Source: JACKBJ01 sp964549495 (GTDB lineage: Bacteria; Chloroflexota; Anaerolineae; Epilineales; Epilineaceae). Taken from it: a stretch of 37,446 bases of DNA. The DNA is taken from assembly GCA_964549495.1 (NCBI GenBank), contig CAZJWJ010000050.1:1-37446 (forward strand), given 5' to 3'. The translations under genes and the position numbers were made by a program. The notes below the pieces were generated by a model. The model was not told the origin of the DNA. It saw only the letters and a program-made list of their open reading frames with translations, and searched no databases. Below are positions 9,942 through 17,983 of this stretch, piece by piece. The stretch's first letter is position 1, and every line of letters begins with the position of its first letter.

Positions 9942-12900
9942 ATGCGCCCACCAAGCCTCCGCCTCTGCGCCAGTTATCGATTCCGAAGCGCCTGCCTCTT
10001 GCTGCTCGGCTTCTTGCTGGGGCTTCCCGCCCTCGGCCTCGCACCGGTGACCTCTTTGGCCCAGCCGGCCCCGCCTGCCGGCGACTACCGCATCGTCGAC
10101 ACCTGGGACCCGGCCGACCTGGATCTGCCGCAGCGGCTGTGGAAGCAGCCGGCCGGCCTGGCCCTGAGCGCCGCGGGCGAGCTCTTCGTCAGCGATGCCG
10201 CCCTGCGCCGGGTCGAGGTGCTGGCCGCCGACGGCAGCCCGCTGCGCCAGATCGGCCGCGGCGGCGGTCCGGACGACTTGGTGCACCCGGAGCATCTGGC
10301 CCTGGACGAGGCCCGCGACCGACTCTACGTTTGCGACCCCGGCGCCAGCCGGCTGGCCATCTACCGCCTGGATGGCAGCCTGGAAGGCCATTGGACCGGC
10401 TTCGGCGGGCTGGGCGGCGTGGCCGTGGCCGCCGACGGACGGGTGGTCGTCAGCGATGCCGGGCAGGATCGGCTACGCGTCTTCGCACCCGACGGCAGCG
10501 AGGTGGGCGGCTGGGGCGAGAGCGGCTCCGAGCCCCAGCAGCTGAGCCGGCCCGGCGCGGTGGACATCGCGGCCGACGGCCACCTGTGGGTGGTCGATCG
10601 GGGCAACGAGCGCCTGGTGCGGGCAGGCTTGGACGGTCCGCCCGACGCTTGGCTGAAACTGGACGACGACCGGATCGCGGGCTCCGAGATCCTGGACCTC
10701 GCGGTCGATGGCGACGCGCTGTGGCTGGGCACGCAGGTCGGCCTGGCGCGCCTCGAGAGCGGCCGAGGCCAAGTGCGAGGCCTGCTCGAAGGTGCGGTGG
10801 TGGCTGGTATCGCGCTCTCGCCCGAGCGCGGGATGTGGGCCGCGGTGCGGCCCTTCGAGGGCAAGCCCGGCATCTGGCGCTACCGCTTCAACCAGTCCAG
10901 CGGCGATCCGATCGAGCGCTGGGCCGGCGACGGGCTGGTGGCCGGCTACCTCGATGGTGTCGAGACGCTGGACATCGGTGCCGACGGCCAGGCCACGATC
11001 CTGGACGTGCCGGCGCGCATCCAGCGCCTGGCCCTGGACGGCCGGCCCCGCCAGCAGATCGAGAGCCCGGATCCGGAGGAGGCCACCTCCGCGGCCGACG
11101 GCCGCGTCTTCGCGGCGGCCGGTGACGAGATCCTGGCCTACCGGCCCGACGGCAGCCCCGACTGGCAGACCCGGCTGCGGGCCACCCAAGCCGGTCGCGA
11201 TAGCCAGGTGGTCGGCCTGGCCTGGGACGCCAGCTCGGACGAGGTTCTGGCCTTGGAGGCCACGACCAAGTCGATCTACCGGCTCTCCGCTGCTGGCGAG
11301 ATCCTCGAGTCGGGGCCGCTGCGGGTCCAGGACGCCAGCAACGCCAGCTGGACCGATCTGGCGGTTGCCGCCGACGGGCGGATGATCGCGCTGGATGCGG
11401 GTCACCAGCGCCTGATGGGCTGGGACGCCGACGCGCGGCCGGTCTTGGACCTCGAGCTGCCGGCCGCCAGCGACCGCTTCGCCCTGGCCGCCGACGACAG
11501 TTTCTACCTCCTCGGCCGCGACGGCTGGGGCCGCAAGCTGGCACCGGACGGGCAGCTCTTGGCCGAGTGGGATCTGCGCCGGCTGGGTTTGGGCCGCGAC
11601 AGCCGGCCCGTCGACATCGCGGTCGACGCGGCCGACCGGGTCTACGTGGCCGACGGCGCGGCCGATCTGGTGACGGTCTTCGAATGGGATCCGGATGCCG
11701 AGCCGCAGCGTGCCCCCGAGGTGGCCGAAGGCTGTGAGGTGCTGGGCGACAAGCGGGCTGTGCCCAGCGAGCTGCTGCTGGGAGAGCGGGTGACCATCGA
11801 GCTCCTGCTCACCGGCGCCTGCGCGCCATCGGCCGAGATGCTCGACGTGGCCATCGTCATCGGGCCGGGCTTCGAGGGTGGGCTCTTGCGCTCGACGCAG
11901 GCGGCTTTGGAGGACCTGGTCGACAGCATGGATCCGGCGGCGGTGCACCTGGCCATCCCGGATCGGCTCAGCGGCGACCTGCAATACCTCCGGCGGCGGA
12001 TCCGGCGGTTGGATCCCAGCGAGCCGGCCGATGCCTACGCCAACGCTGCGGCGGTGGCCACCGCGCTCGAGGTCGCCGAGGACGAGCTCTGGAGCCCGCG
12101 CGGACGATCCGGGGCGCGCAAGGTGGTGGTGGCCATGGTCACCGGCGAGTTCCCCTACCAGACCTGGAATGTCAGCCAACAAGCCGGCCAGATCGACCGG
12201 CGCGGCGGTGAGGTCTTCGCCTTGGGCGCTGGCCGGCTCCAGAACCGGCGCATCCTCGAGGAGATGGCCAGCTCGCGCGAGCACATCTTCGAGGCGCGGG
12301 CTATCTGGTCCATCTCCGGCATCCTGAGCGACCTCTTCCAGAGCGCCGCGCCCAGCCTACTCTTCCGCTCGCTGGTCCTGACCGATGTCCTGCCGGAGAA
12401 CATGGAGTACGTTCCCGGCTCGGCCCGCCCGCCGGCCAGCCTGCAGGGCGACCGCCTGATCTGGCATCTGGACGAGGTGCCCAAGCTGGGCACGGGTGTC
12501 CGCTTCGACGTGATCCCGCAGGCGGTCGGCACTTGGCCGACCAACGTGGAGGCCGTCGGCGAGTACCGCGACGCGCGCGACCAGGAGGGGCGCTACGTCT
12601 TCCCGGTGCCGACCGTACTCGTGCGCGCCGCCCCGACGCCGACCATCATCCCCAGCTCGACCCCCGAGCCCAGCCGGACCCCCACGGCGACCTCGGTGCC
12701 GGCCAGCCCCAGCCCGAGCGCGACCGACGGGCCCCCTCCGGAGCCGCTATTCCTGCCCATCGCCTTGCGCGAGCATTGCGACCCGCGCAAGCGTGCGGTC
12801 GACATCGCCCTCTTGCTCGATGCCTCGCTGAGCATGGGCGCGCCGGCCGATGAAGCCGGTGCCAGCAGCAAGCTGGAGGCGGCGGCATCGGCCACGCGGC

Positions 12901-13358
12901 AACTCTTGGACCGACTGGAATGGCAGGTCGATCAGGCGGGCGTGCTGAGCTTCAACGCCGAGGCCCGCCTCCTGGCGCCGCTGGGCAGCTCGCGGCAGGC
13001 CATCGACGAGGCCCTGGGCCGGATCGAGCTGGCCTCGGGCACCGAGATCGACCGCGGGCTGCGCGAGGCGCGCGCGGAGCTGGGATCCGAGCGGCGCCGG
13101 CAAGGGAGCCGCCGGGCGCTGGTGCTCCTGACCGACGGCCAAGCCGAGCCGGAGGCCCGCGAGCGGGCGCTGAGCGAGGCGGCCCTCGCGCGAGAGGCCG
13201 GCATCGTCGTCTTCACCATCGGCCTGGGCGGCGATGTCGACGCCGCCGCGCTGGAGGCCATCGCCGGCTATCCCGAACGCTACTTCGAGGCGCCGACCGC
13301 GGCCGAGCTGGGTCGGATCTACGAGGCCATCGTGGACCTGATCCCCTGTGGGTCCTGA
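9942..13358 (+). CDS. Secreted beta-propeller / von Willebrand A protein
   Basis: A 1138-residue exported protein. ATG 9942 follows GGGGAGA and opens a signal peptide (hydrophobic core ACLLLLGFLLGLPAL, cleavage near SLAQPAP). Residues about 45-590 form a series of NHL/WD-like blades with repeated ADG/PDG turns (for example AADGRVVVSDAGQDRLRVF). Residues about 633-835 form a first vWA-like fold (DVAIVIGPGF) that lacks the DxSxS metal site. A DUF11-like beta domain follows (LPENMEYVPGSA). A Pro/Thr/Ser linker and a LFLPIALR tag (about 936) lead into a classic vWA domain with an intact metal site, Asp960-Ser962-Ser964 (LLDASLSMG) and a later TDGQ. It likely binds a protein or polymer partner at the surface. 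The C-terminus IYEAIVDLIPCGS recurs as a fossil at 31139. It precedes the dockerin genes but has its own intergenic gaps. Confidence 0.9.
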   Translation: MRPPSLRLCASYRFRSACLLLLGFLLGLPALGLAPVTSLAQPAPPAGDYRIVDTWDPADLDLPQRLWKQPAGLALSAAGELFVSDAALRRVEVLAADGSPLRQIGRGGGPDDLVHPEHLALDEARDRLYVCDPGASRLAIYRLDGSLEGHWTGFGGLGGVAVAADGRVVVSDAGQDRLRVFAPDGSEVGGWGESGSEPQQLSRPGAVDIAADGHLWVVDRGNERLVRAGLDGPPDAWLKLDDDRIAGSEILDLAVDGDALWLGTQVGLARLESGRGQVRGLLEGAVVAGIALSPERGMWAAVRPFEGKPGIWRYRFNQSSGDPIERWAGDGLVAGYLDGVETLDIGADGQATILDVPARIQRLALDGRPRQQIESPDPEEATSAADGRVFAAAGDEILAYRPDGSPDWQTRLRATQAGRDSQVVGLAWDASSDEVLALEATTKSIYRLSAAGEILESGPLRVQDASNASWTDLAVAADGRMIALDAGHQRLMGWDADARPVLDLELPAASDRFALAADDSFYLLGRDGWGRKLAPDGQLLAEWDLRRLGLGRDSRPVDIAVDAADRVYVADGAADLVTVFEWDPDAEPQRAPEVAEGCEVLGDKRAVPSELLLGERVTIELLLTGACAPSAEMLDVAIVIGPGFEGGLLRSTQAALEDLVDSMDPAAVHLAIPDRLSGDLQYLRRRIRRLDPSEPADAYANAAAVATALEVAEDELWSPRGRSGARKVVVAMVTGEFPYQTWNVSQQAGQIDRRGGEVFALGAGRLQNRRILEEMASSREHIFEARAIWSISGILSDLFQSAAPSLLFRSLVLTDVLPENMEYVPGSARPPASLQGDRLIWHLDEVPKLGTGVRFDVIPQAVGTWPTNVEAVGEYRDARDQEGRYVFPVPTVLVRAAPTPTIIPSSTPEPSRTPTATSVPASPSPSATDGPPPEPLFLPIALREHCDPRKRAVDIALLLDASLSMGAPADEAGASSKLEAAASATRQLLDRLEWQVDQAGVLSFNAEARLLAPLGSSRQAIDEALGRIELASGTEIDRGLREARAELGSERRRQGSRRALVLLTDGQAEPEARERALSEAALAREAGIVVFTIGLGGDVDAAALEAIAGYPERYFEAPTAAELGRIYEAIVDLIPCGS

Positions 13359-13430
13359 ATACAGGCACACTACACAACCACAGACGATCGGCAGTTCAAC
13401 CGCAGCGAATAATCGGGCGCTCGTCAGTGT

Positions 13431-13464
13431 TTGCGCGAATGGATATGTGTCGTGTATGATCGGG
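13431..13464 (+). promoter_or_regulatory. Candidate promoter of the first beta-helix/dockerin gene
   Basis: TTGCGC (13431-13436), an 18-bp spacer and TATGAT (13455-13460) make a plausible sigma-70-type promoter 42 nt ahead of the GTG start. The -10 lies inside the 15-mer also present at 9793-9807. A GGAG ribosome site lies at 13492-13495. The gap 13359-13502 shows nothing else. Confidence 0.5.
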
Positions 13465-13502
13465 CATCAACATTCAATGATATGCTTGGCATGGAGTAAC
13501 CA

Positions 13503-16500
13503 GTGACCTCGAGACCCCGCCCCGTTCCGATTCGCTTCGTCTGGCTCGTGGCCTGCGCCGCGATCCTCACCCAAGTGCTCGCCAGCTCCGCGCTGGCCGC
13601 CACGCCGATCTACGTCCGGCCCGGTGGCAGCGACGTGAACTGTAACGGCGAGTACGACCTCGACGAAGCGAACGCATCGCCGACTGCAGATGATTGCGCC
13701 GTCCAGACCATCCAGCAGGGTGTCGATCTGGTCGACGCCGGCGGCACGGTCCATGTGCGAGCTGGAAGCTACAACGAAGACGTCAACCTCAACAAGTCGG
13801 TGAACCTCTTCGGCGACGGCGCCTCGACGACCACCGTCAGCGGCCCGATGGGCGGGGATGGCGCGACGCTGCGGGTCAACGCCTTGGACGTGGTGATCGA
13901 CGGCTTAACGATCACGCGCGATGGAAACAACACGTCGGATTGGAACAATACGACGCTCAATTTCGCGGGCATCGCCATCCAGGGCGCGGGCAAGAGCCTG
14001 GAGGTGCGCAATTCGATTCTCACCGGCAACCGCACGGGGATCGACATCAACAACAACAGTGGCGCCTACATCCACAACAGCGTCATCGACTTCAACCACA
14101 CGGGCATGATCCTGCGGAATACGACCGATGACCTCGTGATCGAGGAGAACGAGATCACGAACAATCGGACGGTCGGTATCCTCTTCCTCGACGCCAGCGG
14201 CGGGACCAACAGCCCGGTCCAGAGCGCGCTCGATAGCACGATCACGAACAACGACATCTCGGGCAACTGGTACGGTGGGATCGTCGACCGGCAAAGCGGC
14301 GGATCTCTGCCGCCGCCGGGCACGACGAACCTCAAGGACTTCAGCGGCAACTGGCTCGGAACGGACGATCCGGTCACGACGACCGCGGACTCGGCCGAAC
14401 CGCCGTACTCGGGGCACATCCCGGTCGAATATGGCGGCACCGCGACGAATCCCGGCGGTGCACCGGATGTCGCCGGTCCGGCCTCGGCCAACTTCGATTA
14501 CACGCCGTGGCTGGGTGATGGCACGGACACCGAGGGCGGCACCTTCGGCTTCCAGGGCGATTTCAGCACGCTCCACGTCGACGACGATGGGGCGCAGGTC
14601 GGAGCGACCGGACGGGTCCAGGAAGGTGTCGACGCGGTCAGCGGCAGCACGGTGCTGGTGCAGCCGGGCAGCTACAGCGAGGACGTGACCCTCGCCGAGC
14701 CCATCCTACTTCAGGGCGTGACGGGCGGGTCCTTCTCTTCCGACCTATTGCTCTCCGAGTCGCAGGCGGCCGGCTACTGGTACCCCGATCGCTACCCGCC
14801 GGGCGTCTTCGAGACGGCCACGTTCATGGGCGAGGAGGTGCTCAAGCACGGGGTGCGCGTCGCGGACAGCGCCGCGAATCGGCCGTCGGGCTTCTCGAGC
14901 GAGTTCTACGACACACAAGGCCGGAAGCTGGATACCGATCTCAGCGGCGCCAAGCAGGGTATGAGCATCGATCTCTGGCTGGACGCTTCGTGGTCCGGAG
15001 AGACGCGATATCCGGGGATCTGGTCGACGGGTTTCGATGCGGGAGACGCGATTTCCGCCTATCCGATCATCGCTTGGCGCAGCGGGCTCGGCGACCCCGA
15101 AGGGGACGGCTTCTACGCCTATGACTATGAGGTGGGACAGTGGGTTCACCTCCTCACGCCCGATGCCGGTGACTTCGATGCGTGGCACGAGCTCCGCTTC
15201 GAGCTCGACGTGGGATCCGGGGTCGAGTTCTTCATCGACGGTGAGTCCCTGTTCTTCTTCGAAGACACGGACACCGTATCGTTGGGCAACCTCATCCTGA
15301 ACGTCAAGAACTTTGCAGAGGACTACGACGTCTACTGGGACAACTGGCGTGTCATGTCCGATGGCCCCGCAACCTTCGAGGCGGCCATCGACGGCCAGCT
15401 GACCATCGACGCGAGCGACGTCGAGGTGCGCGACCTCTATCTGAGCCACGACGGTGGCACCTACGGTGTGTTCATCGAGGATCATACCCCCTCGCATGAC
15501 ACCATCACGCTGGCCAACAACCGGATCCAGAACGTCGGCGATCCCGGGCTGGCCCAGAACGTCAAGGGCGTCTATCTCAACCGCGGTCCCGACGACGTGA
15601 CGATCGAGAACAACGTGTTGGCGCACATGAGCGCCAGCACGAAGAGCACGAACGCGATCTTCGTCGGCGATACGGCCAGCACCGATCCCAGCAGCGGCGT
15701 GATCATCCGCGGCAACCACTTCATGGACATCACCTCCGAGAAGGGGGCGTACGGAGTCCTGGTCAACAACGGCGCGGGCAGCCCGGGCATCGAGGTCACG
15801 GACAACGCCTTCAGCGACCTCGACGGCGGTTGGACGCACGCAGTGGGGCTCGAGGGCTCGACCGACAGCGCCGTGGTGACCGGCAATCATTTCAGCGAGC
15901 TCGTTGCCGACGGGCTCGACAACGCCGCGGTCTTCTTCGAGGACAACCCGGACGGCGACACGGTCACGCTGGCGGGCAACCTCTTCGAGGGCGACGACTT
16001 CTTCGGCGTAGCCCTGCACCCGGACGATCTTCCCGGCGGCGGCCATGGCTATAGCTACATCGTCGATGCCGAGAGCAACTGGTGGGGCTCGGCCTGCGGG
16101 CCCTCCTATGAAGGACCGGGCAACGGCGCGCGCGTCTCGACCCAGGTCGACTACAGTCCCTGGTGGTCCGATCGTGAAGGCAGCTACGAGGCTTCCGAGG
16201 GCCCGAGCGGCAGCCTGGTGATCCCCGATGGTGCGACGACCGAGGAGGCCCAGGCCATCATCGACTGCGCGGGGACGGCGACGGTGCTCTTCGAGGACAG
16301 CGGGGCCACCTATCCCGGTGGGCTCGTCATCACGAACGACGGCGCCAACATCGACCTGAACGGGCAGACGGTGGGTGCCGGCTCACCGGCCTTCACCGTC
16401 AGCGCGGATGACGTGACGATCGCCGGCCCCGGCACGCTCGACGGCGGCGGCGATGCCTCGCCGGCTATCCTGGTCGAGGCGGGCGCCGACAACCTGATCG

Positions 16501-17840
16501 TCGACGGTGTCGAGATCACCGACTGGGCCGACGGCATCCAGGTCGAGGGGGACGTCACCTCCTTCAAGCTGGTCAACTCCTGGCTGCACGACAATGCCGA
16601 CGCCGGCCTGCAGATCGATAGCGGGGTCAGCCTCGGCGGCATCGTGACCATCGAGGGCAACCTCTTCAAGGACAACGGGGGCAACGGCATCCAGAACGAT
16701 GGGGCCACGGATCCGCTGCCGGCCGAGTACAACTCCTGGGGCGACATCGACGGTCCGACCGACACCGGCGACGCCGGCGACGGCGTGAGCAGCATGGTCG
16801 ACTACGATCCGTGGACCTTCGCCGAGATGTTCCTGGACATGGACCCGGCGACGGCTCCGACGCCCGACGAGACGACGGTCGGCGTGGACGAAGACGAGAG
16901 CTTCGACGTCACCCTGGATCTCGACGCCGAGAACCTCTATGGCATCACCTTCCAGATCGACTACGACGACTCGATGCTGACCTTGGACGGCGTGGCCTTC
17001 GCCAGCCCGTGGAGCGGTGGCATCTGCGCCGACCTCGGCTCGACGCCCGGCAGCGTGAGCTACTACTGCAACCTGATCTCGGGCCCGGCTTGGGATGCCA
17101 GCAGCGGTACCTTCGCCACCTTGAGCTTCACGGCCGAGGACAACGGCGGGCTCACCGGTGACGGTCCTTGGACCAACTACCTGGACATCGCGCACATGGA
17201 GGCCGACAGCAGCACGGCGGCCATCGGCGGTGTGAAGGTCTTCCTCAACAACGCCGGCTACGGCGCCCCGAGCGTCGCGGCGCGCGACATCACCGACACG
17301 GATGATGGACAGATCGACATCACCGGACTGGCCAACTACAGCACCTTCGTCGATCTACAGGGTCGCGCCAACGACAGCGGTGCGACGCTGAGCGTCTTCG
17401 ATCAGCTCACGATCGCCGGATCGACGGAGTTGGCCAACGGCGCCAGCGCCTCGAGCGGCGCGCTGAACACCGCGCATCTGGCGCCGGAGACGCTGACCGT
17501 CGGAGACACCTATTACCTGCAGATCGATCGCGATCTCTTCCTGCCGACCACCGCCAACGCGGACACCGACTACGCGCATAGCGCGCTCTTGGACACGCGT
17601 CCCTACACCAGCCTCGGCAACGTCGTCCTCCTGGGCGGCGACGCCTACAACGACAACGTGATCGACATCGGGGATGCCACGTGCATCGGCGGGGCCTACG
17701 GCACGTCGGCCACCACCTGCGGTGGCGGCTCGCCGGCCGGCTCCAGCCCCGACGTCAACGAGGACGGCATCGTCGACATCCTCGACCTCGTCCTGATGGG
17801 CGGCAACTACAACCTGACCGCCAGCCCCTGGACGCCATAG
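13503..17840 (+). CDS. Secreted beta-helix protein with LamG-like insert, cohesin-like domain and dockerin
   Basis: A 1445-residue exported protein. GTG 13503 has GGAG 7 nt upstream and begins a signal peptide (FVWLVACAAILTQVLASSAL). Right-handed beta-helix repeats cover about 30-330 and 630-1110 (NSILTGNRTGIDINNNSG; many GN, NN and ITDN turns). Between them, about 420-620, lies a concanavalin-like sandwich (MSIDLWLDASW, WHELRFELDVGSGVEFFIDG). Residues about 1120-1250 are cohesin-like (SFDVTLDLDAENLYGITFQ; DYDDSMLTL). The C-terminus (about 1379-1440) is a type I dockerin: two Ca-binding loops, DAYNDNVIDIGD and DVNEDGIVDILD. Beta-helices of this kind bind or cut polysaccharides or act as adhesins; I see no catalytic signature. 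From base 16350 the gene is identical to its neighbour for 1,163 bp. The presumed partners are the cohesin proteins downstream. Confidence 0.88.
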   Translation: MTSRPRPVPIRFVWLVACAAILTQVLASSALAATPIYVRPGGSDVNCNGEYDLDEANASPTADDCAVQTIQQGVDLVDAGGTVHVRAGSYNEDVNLNKSVNLFGDGASTTTVSGPMGGDGATLRVNALDVVIDGLTITRDGNNTSDWNNTTLNFAGIAIQGAGKSLEVRNSILTGNRTGIDINNNSGAYIHNSVIDFNHTGMILRNTTDDLVIEENEITNNRTVGILFLDASGGTNSPVQSALDSTITNNDISGNWYGGIVDRQSGGSLPPPGTTNLKDFSGNWLGTDDPVTTTADSAEPPYSGHIPVEYGGTATNPGGAPDVAGPASANFDYTPWLGDGTDTEGGTFGFQGDFSTLHVDDDGAQVGATGRVQEGVDAVSGSTVLVQPGSYSEDVTLAEPILLQGVTGGSFSSDLLLSESQAAGYWYPDRYPPGVFETATFMGEEVLKHGVRVADSAANRPSGFSSEFYDTQGRKLDTDLSGAKQGMSIDLWLDASWSGETRYPGIWSTGFDAGDAISAYPIIAWRSGLGDPEGDGFYAYDYEVGQWVHLLTPDAGDFDAWHELRFELDVGSGVEFFIDGESLFFFEDTDTVSLGNLILNVKNFAEDYDVYWDNWRVMSDGPATFEAAIDGQLTIDASDVEVRDLYLSHDGGTYGVFIEDHTPSHDTITLANNRIQNVGDPGLAQNVKGVYLNRGPDDVTIENNVLAHMSASTKSTNAIFVGDTASTDPSSGVIIRGNHFMDITSEKGAYGVLVNNGAGSPGIEVTDNAFSDLDGGWTHAVGLEGSTDSAVVTGNHFSELVADGLDNAAVFFEDNPDGDTVTLAGNLFEGDDFFGVALHPDDLPGGGHGYSYIVDAESNWWGSACGPSYEGPGNGARVSTQVDYSPWWSDREGSYEASEGPSGSLVIPDGATTEEAQAIIDCAGTATVLFEDSGATYPGGLVITNDGANIDLNGQTVGAGSPAFTVSADDVTIAGPGTLDGGGDASPAILVEAGADNLIVDGVEITDWADGIQVEGDVTSFKLVNSWLHDNADAGLQIDSGVSLGGIVTIEGNLFKDNGGNGIQNDGATDPLPAEYNSWGDIDGPTDTGDAGDGVSSMVDYDPWTFAEMFLDMDPATAPTPDETTVGVDEDESFDVTLDLDAENLYGITFQIDYDDSMLTLDGVAFASPWSGGICADLGSTPGSVSYYCNLISGPAWDASSGTFATLSFTAEDNGGLTGDGPWTNYLDIAHMEADSSTAAIGGVKVFLNNAGYGAPSVAARDITDTDDGQIDITGLANYSTFVDLQGRANDSGATLSVFDQLTIAGSTELANGASASSGALNTAHLAPETLTVGDTYYLQIDRDLFLPTTANADTDYAHSALLDTRPYTSLGNVVLLGGDAYNDNVIDIGDATCIGGAYGTSATTCGGGSPAGSSPDVNEDGIVDILDLVLMGGNYNLTASPWTP
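16350..17512 (+). repeat. Identical block, copy 1
   Basis: Matches 19649-20811 base for base by eye at a constant offset of 3,299. It codes for the last beta-helix turns, the cohesin-like domain and the link to the dockerin. The left edge is sharp (unrelated bases before ATCGACCTGAACGG). The right edge is the first silent difference (TAT versus TAC), and similarity continues with scattered changes to the stop. Confidence 0.93.
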
Positions 17841-17857
17841 CGGTACTTGCGACGCAC

Positions 17858-17893
17858 CGCCCGGCCGTGGCCGCCTGCGATCGCGGCCGGGCG
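17858..17893 (+). terminator. GC-rich hairpin after the first beta-helix gene
   Basis: CGCCCGGCCG (17858-17867) pairs with CGGCCGGGCG (17884-17893) across a 16-nt loop. It lies 17 nt after the stop. There is no T-run, so it may be a weak terminator or an RNA-stabilising element between paralogues in a shared transcript. The remainder of the 143-bp gap holds only the AAGGAG site of the next gene. Confidence 0.4.
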
Positions 17894-17983
17894 TCCTCCG
17901 TCGCCTCGACCCGAGAATCACGGTCGTGCCCGCAACACCAGCCAGCCCCACCTCCATCGAGATCGCCTAGCAAGGAGTCACCA

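Noticed and set aside
14745..16046. Minus-strand frame inside the first beta-helix gene
   Set aside because: Shadow of codon usage; no start signal and no recognisable pattern.
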